NCBI GenBank assembly: GCA_030427255.1
Contig: JAUHWY010000021.1
Coordinates: 1 to 59,223, forward strand
Source of the DNA: Bacteroidia bacterium
Lineage (GTDB): Bacteria; Bacteroidota; Bacteroidia; CAIKAF01
DNA length: 59,223 nucleotides
Reading direction: 5' to 3'
Shown: positions 52,854 through 59,223 of the stretch, in pieces
Layout of the letters: the number at the start of each line of letters is the position of its first letter
Numbering within the stretch: the first letter of the stretch is position 1
Notes under the pieces: model-generated
The model's database searches: none
What the model saw: the letters and a program-made list of their open reading frames with translations, nothing else
What the model was told of the DNA's origin: nothing
Translations under genes and position numbers: made by a program

Positions 52854-55800
52854 ATGGCAACCAACTCATACAATCTCAAATTTTTATTAATCCCCTTACT
52901 ATCAATTACGGCATACTCAAATGGCACAAGTCAAAGTTGCAGTACCCCGAGCACCCCGAGTGTGAACAACCCAAACATTACCTGCGGTCAAACCGCCACC
53001 CTTACTGCCGGAGGCAGCAGTGGCACCTATCGTTGGTTTAACCAAGCTAGCGGAGGCACTCCATTGAGCACGGGATCCAGCTTTACAACAGGTGCCATAA
53101 CCGCCCCTACCACCTATTATGTAGAGGCACAAACTACCGGAGGAGGCTCCGGGAGTTACAGCCATCAAACCGGCACATCCACGAGCTTCTCAACCGGAGG
53201 AAATATAACTCAAAACCACACCGGAGCAGTTACCGGAGCCACAGGAAATGCCACCCTTACCGTTTGGTATAATGGTGATTTAAACTCCAGCAGCGAACGA
53301 ATAGATATATACGGTGAAAACAACACCTTCATTGGCACGACGAACACCACCTCTCAATGCGGGGGATATACATCCCAAAACTTTAGTATTTCTGCAGCCA
53401 ATATAAACAACTGGGCATCCAATGGAACCATCACCATTACTTACGATTCCCGAAGCAGTGTAAATGCCATTTGCTCCCATTCTTTTCGGGTGTATGCCAG
53501 ACTGCAATACAATTACAGCACGGTTTCGACCTGCACTTCGAGCCGCCAGTCGGTAACCATAACTCCTAATCCACTTCCGGCACCTAGCATTACGGCAAAC
53601 GCTCCTTTAAGCTTTTGCTCCAACGATTCCATTCAATTGACCTCTAGTGCACCCATTGGTAACCTATGGAATACGGGAGACACTACACAAAGCATATATA
53701 TAAATCAGGCCGGGGCATACAGCGTAGATTTTACACTACCCAACGGATGCAGCAGCCTAAGCTCAACTCCAACCGTTACCAGTGTTTTGCCCCAACCGCA
53801 AGCCCCATCCATTCAGGCCTTGACGAATACCACGGTTTGTGCGTATGACACCGTAGTGCTTCAAGCCAACCAAAGCCAAGATTTGGAATGGAGCAACAAC
53901 GATACCACCCAAACCATTCAAGCCCTTAGCCAAGGAACATATACCGCTTTTGTTCGCGATCAAAACAACTGCCTTTCTCCTCCCTCCAATCCCATTCAAG
54001 TGGTTATAAACCCGGTTCCTAACATTCAAAGCCTAACGCTTCCTGCGCAATGCGAGGGATTGGCCAACAATCTGGGAACCAATATTCAATTGAACAATCA
54101 AAACAATGCTTCCATTCAACAAGTCCAATGGGATTTTGGGGATGGAAATGGTGGTACAGGGCAATCTACAAGCCACAATTACCAAACTCCCGGAGCCTAC
54201 AATGTGCAAGCCATTGCGGTGAGCAATCACGGCTGCTCCGATACTGCTTTTGGAACGGCTACCTTGAACCCCAAGCCTATCATCAACAGCACACTCGCCC
54301 CGGCAGTTTGCGATGGAAATGCGGTCAACTTCAGCCAAAGCAGCCAAGTAAGCAATACCAATAATGCCTCCTTGCAAAATTATTTCTGGTCTTTTGGTGA
54401 TGGCGCGCAAGACAATGCATCATCAAGCTCTCACTTGTACAATCAAGCAGGAAGCTATCAAGCGCAACTTCGCGTGGAAACCAATCATGGCTGCTCCGAC
54501 ACAAGTCAGTTTACCGTTTTGGTACAACCTAATCCAATCATAAGCAATATCCTTAGCCAAGCAGGATGTGAAGGCGGAAGTACTCCTTTGCAAGCGCAAG
54601 TAAACGTAGCCAACATCAACAACGCCTCCATACTTACCGAAACCTGGAATACCGGCGATGGAAATACAGCTAACGGGGCAAATACCACGCATACCTATGC
54701 CCAACCCGGAACCTACAATGCCCAATTGCTGGTCACAACCAATCACGGCTGTGTAGATTCAGCACAAGTTTCAGCCGTGGTAAATCCTACTCCACAGTTG
54801 GTTCAGTCCAGCTTCCCCGATGTGTGCCTTGGACAGCTTAGTCAGTTCTCTCAAAGCACTACCTTGGCTAATGTCAACAACGCACAAATCACAGGCTTTA
54901 GTTGGGACTTTGGCAACGGAAACCAAAGCAACTCGCTGAATCCAACACAACTCTACGCACAAACCGGAAGCTATATTGTGCAGCTAACCGTACAAACCAA
55001 TCAAAACTGCCCCATGGTAGTTACCGATACCGTATTGGTGAACCCCTATCCTGTTATTGCTTCCATTAACGCCAACGATGTGTGCCTCGGAAACGCCAGC
55101 AACTTTAGCCAGTCCAGCTCCGTGCCCAACACCAACGGCTCTACCATCAATCAATACCTTTGGAGCTTTGGCAATGGAAACACCAGCACAAACCCTAGCC
55201 CTGCCTATACCTATCCCAATGCAGGAAGTTATAATGCCCAGCTCATGGTTACCACCAACTTTGGCTGTGCAGATACCCTGCAAACCAACGTTCTGGTGAA
55301 TCCCAACCCTGTACTCAACAACCTTAGCCTTTCCAATGTGTGTATGGGAAATGCCACCGGTTTGAATGCGGGAATTTCTATTCCCAACATCAATGGAGCT
55401 TCTATTGCTTCCCAAAACTGGGATATGGGCGATGGAACCCAACTCAGCGGAAGCAACATTAGCCACAACTACCTCAATCCCGGACTTTTTGTGGTGCAAG
55501 GTACCATAAGCTCTAACCAAGGTTGTGCCTTACAGGTCACCGACACCGCTTTGGTATTCCCTAATCCCACCGCATCGCTTGCCTCCGCCAATACCGTATG
55601 CGAAGAAACTGCCACAAGCTTTAATGGGAACGCCTCCATTTCTGCCGTAAACGGCGCTGCTATTGCTGCCTACCAATGGAACTTTGGCGATGGAAACGCT
55701 GCAAATACCCAAAACCCTAGCCACAACTACGCCACTTGGGGCAACTACAACTTCCATATGGTGGTAAGCTCAAACCATGGGTGCCTCGACACCTTGTTTG

Positions 55801-56558
55801 GAAACGCTACCGTGCATCCTAAGCCCGTGGCCCAGTTTGACCTACCCGGACATTGCGGAGGAAGTCCTATGCCGCTTACCGACTTTTCAAGCATTCCGGC
55901 AGGTAGCATCGACAGCTATCTTTGGACCAGCTCCGATGGCCTAAACTCCGGTCAACAAAACCCCGTTTGGACCTTGGCCCAAGGTCAACAACAAGTAACT
56001 CTGCTGCTCACCAGCGACCAAGGCTGCACCGACACCCTTAGCAAGTCTATAGCCGTGGGACAGCCTTTCAACACCAGTTTTGCGCCTACCCTTATTGGCA
56101 CCGCTACCGTTCAGTTCTTGCCCGACACCTTAGACCCCTATTTGAATTATATGTGGGACTTCGGCGACGGCACCGTAAGCTATCAAATCAATCCTCAGCA
56201 CACCTATTGGAACAGCGGGATTTATACCGTGTGCCTCACCATTTCCGACAGCCTGTGCAGCTCTTCGTATTGCACCGACATGCAGTTGAATGCCACGGGA
56301 GTGGAAACTTTGGAGGCGCAATTCTTGGAAATCAAAGTTGGGCCAAACCCGTTCAATGACCAGCTCTTGATTCAGCTGCCTGAGTACAATGGAAACTGGA
56401 GCGTTTCTCTTAGAGATGCTCAGGGGCGATTGATTGGTCAAAAAAACAGCAACCAAAATCAGCTGTTTTGGAATGGCTTGGAGCACCTGTCGAGTGGCAT
56501 ATACTTATTGCAAGTAGAGACCAGGGAAGGAACCAAGTTTGTAAAGGTTCTGAAATAA
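52854..56558 (+). CDS. Giant PKD-repeat protein with T9SS C-terminal sorting domain
   Basis: 1234 residues. Signal peptide (about 1-27), an Ig-like SprB/gliding-type CSTPSTPSVNNPNITCGQTA domain (about 28-95), a carbohydrate-binding-like section, two Ig-like repeats, then about nine PKD domains (about 395-1140) seen as W-D/S-F-G-D/N-G-N with H/Y-Y..PG-Y/S-Y-N-V/A-Q, one degenerate (near residue 1020), and a C-terminal type A sorting domain (about 1160-1234: VGPNPFNDQLLIQLP, ending GTKFVKVLK). Predicted to be secreted by the type IX system and attached to the surface or released; adhesin-like. A TATTTTTG box at 52818-52825 is a likely promoter. Confidence 0.92.
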   Translation: MATNSYNLKFLLIPLLSITAYSNGTSQSCSTPSTPSVNNPNITCGQTATLTAGGSSGTYRWFNQASGGTPLSTGSSFTTGAITAPTTYYVEAQTTGGGSGSYSHQTGTSTSFSTGGNITQNHTGAVTGATGNATLTVWYNGDLNSSSERIDIYGENNTFIGTTNTTSQCGGYTSQNFSISAANINNWASNGTITITYDSRSSVNAICSHSFRVYARLQYNYSTVSTCTSSRQSVTITPNPLPAPSITANAPLSFCSNDSIQLTSSAPIGNLWNTGDTTQSIYINQAGAYSVDFTLPNGCSSLSSTPTVTSVLPQPQAPSIQALTNTTVCAYDTVVLQANQSQDLEWSNNDTTQTIQALSQGTYTAFVRDQNNCLSPPSNPIQVVINPVPNIQSLTLPAQCEGLANNLGTNIQLNNQNNASIQQVQWDFGDGNGGTGQSTSHNYQTPGAYNVQAIAVSNHGCSDTAFGTATLNPKPIINSTLAPAVCDGNAVNFSQSSQVSNTNNASLQNYFWSFGDGAQDNASSSSHLYNQAGSYQAQLRVETNHGCSDTSQFTVLVQPNPIISNILSQAGCEGGSTPLQAQVNVANINNASILTETWNTGDGNTANGANTTHTYAQPGTYNAQLLVTTNHGCVDSAQVSAVVNPTPQLVQSSFPDVCLGQLSQFSQSTTLANVNNAQITGFSWDFGNGNQSNSLNPTQLYAQTGSYIVQLTVQTNQNCPMVVTDTVLVNPYPVIASINANDVCLGNASNFSQSSSVPNTNGSTINQYLWSFGNGNTSTNPSPAYTYPNAGSYNAQLMVTTNFGCADTLQTNVLVNPNPVLNNLSLSNVCMGNATGLNAGISIPNINGASIASQNWDMGDGTQLSGSNISHNYLNPGLFVVQGTISSNQGCALQVTDTALVFPNPTASLASANTVCEETATSFNGNASISAVNGAAIAAYQWNFGDGNAANTQNPSHNYATWGNYNFHMVVSSNHGCLDTLFGNATVHPKPVAQFDLPGHCGGSPMPLTDFSSIPAGSIDSYLWTSSDGLNSGQQNPVWTLAQGQQQVTLLLTSDQGCTDTLSKSIAVGQPFNTSFAPTLIGTATVQFLPDTLDPYLNYMWDFGDGTVSYQINPQHTYWNSGIYTVCLTISDSLCSSSYCTDMQLNATGVETLEAQFLEIKVGPNPFNDQLLIQLPEYNGNWSVSLRDAQGRLIGQKNSNQNQLFWNGLEHLSSGIYLLQVETREGTKFVKVLK

Positions 56559-56575
56559 ACAGGAGACCAAAAACT

Positions 56576-56614
56576 AAAAAGGCATAGATGGAAGCGCCCA
56601 TCTATGCCTTTTTG
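56576..56614 (+). terminator. Rho-independent terminator
   Basis: GGCATAGATGG / CCATCTATGCC (56581-56591 / 56598-56608), an 11-bp stem followed by T5, after the stop of the first PKD gene. The stretch 56615-56908 is A+T-rich and holds no gene. Confidence 0.93.
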
Positions 56615-56908
56615 TTTACCCAAAAATACGAGACCCATTCACCCGAATAAAACAAATAAGTAAATCTAAAGTACCGATTTAAATAAAAAAGAGCACTGAG
56701 AAAACAGTCCCAAAGTTCAAAATCTACAGATTATCAATATTTTAAGATAAAAATCCGGAGTGGAGACCTTCATTAGCTAAACCCAATAGCACCTGAAGTA
56801 CTTCATTACCACAATCTAAAAACAAACTTAAATCAAGTAAGATTTGCATGTGATTGTATTTTAGTTTAACTTTAGTTAACCTATTCCTAAGCTAAAGAAA
56901 GTGGGCCT

Positions 56909-59223
56909 ATGAAAACAATGTTTACCCAAAAGATTGGCACAACCGTATTAATTGCAGCAGGCTTATGTCTAGCTATTGAAAACACCAAAGGGCAATGCCC
57001 TACCTCCAATGGAGCCACCATTACATGTGGGCAAACCGCCACCCTAACGGCAAGCGGAGGGAGCTCATACAATTGGTATTCTAGCGCATCGGGGGGAACG
57101 CCCTTGGGAACGGGCCCGAGCTTTACAACTCCGGTAATTAATTCAAACACGAATTATTATGTGGGCTCACCAGGGCAGCCGACCCAATCAAGTGGCTTCT
57201 CAAGTTGCTATGCCGCCCAAAATTGGAGTCTCATCCAACAAGGAGGCGCCAATGGTAGCGTCAATTCTGGTGGCATGCCTAGCAGCATGACCTTAACAGG
57301 CCCAAACAATACATCAGGAGGGGCTTATACCTTTTATTCGGTGACCGTTCCTGTAGCTGGCACCATTAGTTTCAACTGGTCTGTTTCACATAGTGATCCC
57401 GGCTGGGACAATTTTGGATACTCCATTAACGGCAACAACAACAACATTACCTCATCCAGTGGAAGTGGATTCCTATCCGTAAGTGTTCCTGCTGGCGCCA
57501 CGTTCAGGCTGTATGGATATACAGTAGACGGGTGCTGTGGAACGTTCACGGCTACCATTAGCAATTTTAGCGGCCCTTGCATTGGAGAATGCATTGTCCC
57601 CTCACCAATCACTGTAAACCCAGTTCCTGCGCCTAGTATTTCTTTTGTTAGCGACACTGTTCTTTGCGCCGGGGACTCCGTAGAGCTTCAGATCAACCAA
57701 CAAGGCAATGTAACTTGGAACACAGGAGCTACCACTCCTACCATTTTTGTAAATCAAGGAGGCTCTTATACAGCAAGCTATACTACTCCGCCAGGGTGTA
57801 ATAGCAATATTTCTCAACCGTTTGCCATAAGCACCGCTCCTTCTCCATCAGCGCCAGTCATCAGTGCAATCACAGGAACCTCCATTTGCGGTAACGACTC
57901 CGTAATTCTTCAAGCAAACCAAAATCAAGGAATTGAATGGAGCAACCAAGATACCGGCCAAACCATAGTGGTAAACGCCCAAGGGAATTATTACGCCACT
58001 TACACAAATGTGCAAGGCTGCTCTTCCCAACCCTCAAACTCAATTTCAGTTACGGTAAACCCCGCACCAAATATTCAGCTGTCAGCCAACCTAACGAGTT
58101 GCGAAGGCTCACTCACTGCTTTTAATCCAACCGTGCAACTGAGCAACACCAACAATCCAAGCATAGCCCAAACCCTTTGGACCTATGGAGATGGAAACCA
58201 ATCTAATACCCTTCAGCAACCTTATGCCTATGGACAACCGGGAAACTATACCGCCCAATTGGTGGTTCAAACCAATCACGGATGCTCCGACACGGCACAA
58301 ACTAGTGTTACGGTAAATCCCAAACCTGTTATCAACTCCACCTCCAACTCCCCTGTTTGCCAAGGCCAAAGCATGTCTTTCAGCCAAAACAGTCAGGTTG
58401 CCAACACCAACAATGCCTCCATCCAAACCTACACTTGGCACTTTGGCGACAATAGTCAAGGAAGTGGAAGCTCCATTAACCATACCTATTCCCAGGCCGG
58501 TAACTACCAAGGAAACCTAATTATTACTACCAATCATGGCTGTAGAGATACGGCTTTCATGAATTTACTGGTGCACCCAAACCCTGTTATTCAGTCGCCT
58601 ACCGTTAGCTCAGGCTGTCAAGGAGCCGCCACCGCCTTTGGCGCACAAGTGTCCATTCCCAACGTCAATAACGCCTCCATAATCGCCGAAACTTGGAATA
58701 CCGGCGATGGAAATACAGCTAACGGGGCAAATACGACGCATACCTATGCCCAACCCGGAACCTACAATGCTCAATTGATTGTTAGCTCCAACCATGGCTG
58801 TGTAGATTCTGCCCAAGTTTCAGCCGTGGTAAATCCTACTCCACAGTTGGTTCAGTCCAGCTTCCCCGATGTGTGCCTTGGACAGCTTAGTCAGTTCTCC
58901 CAAAGCACCACCTTGGCCAACGTCAACAACGCACAAATTACAGGCTTCGCTTGGGACTTTGGCAACGGAAACCAAAGCAACTCCTTGAATCCTACACAAC
59001 TCTACGCACAAACCGGAAGCTATATTGTGCAGCTAACCGTACAAACCAATCAAAACTGCCCCATGGTAGTTACCGATACCGTATTGGTGAACCCCTATCC
59101 TGTTATTGCTTCCATTAACGCCAACGATGTGTGCCTCGGAAACGCCAGCAACTTTAGCCAGTCCAGCTCCGTACCCAACACCAACGGCTCTACCATTAAT
59201 CAATACCTCTGGAGCTTTGGCAA
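56909..59223 (+). CDS. Second giant PKD-repeat protein, truncated by window end
   Basis: An open frame of 771 codons from ATG 56909 (MKTMFTQKIGTTVLIAAGLC) with no stop before the window ends. Signal peptide (about 1-29), Ig-like domain (CPTSNGATITCGQTATLTAS, about 30-90), a jelly-roll-like section (about 95-220), two Ig-like repeats, then at least five PKD domains. Paralogue of the preceding gene: positions 58694-59223 align without gaps to 54645-55174 at about 95 percent identity, far more than the rest of the two genes. A C-terminal sorting domain should lie beyond the window. Confidence 0.9.
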   Translation, partial: MKTMFTQKIGTTVLIAAGLCLAIENTKGQCPTSNGATITCGQTATLTASGGSSYNWYSSASGGTPLGTGPSFTTPVINSNTNYYVGSPGQPTQSSGFSSCYAAQNWSLIQQGGANGSVNSGGMPSSMTLTGPNNTSGGAYTFYSVTVPVAGTISFNWSVSHSDPGWDNFGYSINGNNNNITSSSGSGFLSVSVPAGATFRLYGYTVDGCCGTFTATISNFSGPCIGECIVPSPITVNPVPAPSISFVSDTVLCAGDSVELQINQQGNVTWNTGATTPTIFVNQGGSYTASYTTPPGCNSNISQPFAISTAPSPSAPVISAITGTSICGNDSVILQANQNQGIEWSNQDTGQTIVVNAQGNYYATYTNVQGCSSQPSNSISVTVNPAPNIQLSANLTSCEGSLTAFNPTVQLSNTNNPSIAQTLWTYGDGNQSNTLQQPYAYGQPGNYTAQLVVQTNHGCSDTAQTSVTVNPKPVINSTSNSPVCQGQSMSFSQNSQVANTNNASIQTYTWHFGDNSQGSGSSINHTYSQAGNYQGNLIITTNHGCRDTAFMNLLVHPNPVIQSPTVSSGCQGAATAFGAQVSIPNVNNASIIAETWNTGDGNTANGANTTHTYAQPGTYNAQLIVSSNHGCVDSAQVSAVVNPTPQLVQSSFPDVCLGQLSQFSQSTTLANVNNAQITGFAWDFGNGNQSNSLNPTQLYAQTGSYIVQLTVQTNQNCPMVVTDTVLVNPYPVIASINANDVCLGNASNFSQSSSVPNTNGSTINQYLWSFG

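Noticed and set aside
53280-59011. Numerous minus-strand frames of 60-180 codons across the PKD genes
   Set aside because: They mirror the strongly biased codon use of the plus-strand PKD repeats, recur at repeat positions and show no independent coding features.

Overview
The window is a chromosomal segment of about 59 kb from a member of the phylum Bacteroidota. Three things support this. Promoters match the Bacteroidota form, TTG then 19-20 nt then TAnnTTTG (for example at 310-340, 10471-10500, 31423-31453 and 38930-38960). The proteome contains a TonB-dependent receptor, DUF5522, Lacal_2735, DUF2795 and CCC-motif proteins, MbnP, and a giant PKD protein with a type IX secretion (T9SS) C-terminal sorting domain. 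Most genes lack a Shine-Dalgarno sequence. The family cannot be fixed from the sequence; a Flavobacteriales-type relative is my best guess.

Layout. 0-3 kb: the 5' end of a 16S rRNA gene with tandem rrn promoters (minus strand), then the minus-strand genes DUF5522-hutU-SDR. 3-10 kb: a secreted glucosaminidase/LysM protein, atpD-atpC, ribF, an LRR protein, and a TonB-dependent receptor under a TPP riboswitch (thiamin uptake). 10-25 kb: MarR, a 1-Cys peroxiredoxin, small membrane proteins, a nitroreductase, barrel proteins, ahcY, an OmpA/TPR lipoprotein, a hydrolase-pdxJ pair, a CBS protein, an Omp85-like barrel and tadA. 24.6-31.8 kb: a TonB-like protein, a LuxR-type two-component pair, an rRNA/tRNA methyltransferase, mutS, tRNA-Gly and a Lacal_2735 protein. 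31.8-35.0 kb: a probable metal-handling operon (small Cys protein, MbnP, di-heme MbnH-like peroxidase, CDVCGC barrel). 35.0-38.8 kb: an accessory island beside tRNA-Leu with a four-helix-bundle protein, a tripartite HipBST-type toxin-antitoxin module bracketed by repeats, a GNAT enzyme and a polypurine microsatellite. 39-43.8 kb: DUF2795-secA and anmK. 43.9-51.6 kb: fatty-acid beta-oxidation (acyl-CoA dehydrogenase; MarR-fadB-like-fadA-acyl-CoA dehydrogenase). 51.9-59.2 kb: a methyltransferase and two paralogous giant PKD proteins, the second cut by the window end.

Two features run through the whole window. First, about ten genes carry a TAnnTTTG box whose final G lies 4-6 nt (mostly exactly 5) before the A of the start codon, which would put transcription start on the ATG and give leaderless mRNAs. 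Second, many intergenic gaps hold long GC-rich imperfect hairpins. One family (16.4, 23.4, 28.1, 37.7 and 51.7 kb, plus a half copy at 35.7 kb) shares conserved ends and a recognisable core. A separate 43-bp hairpin array sits at 23.7-24.05 kb.
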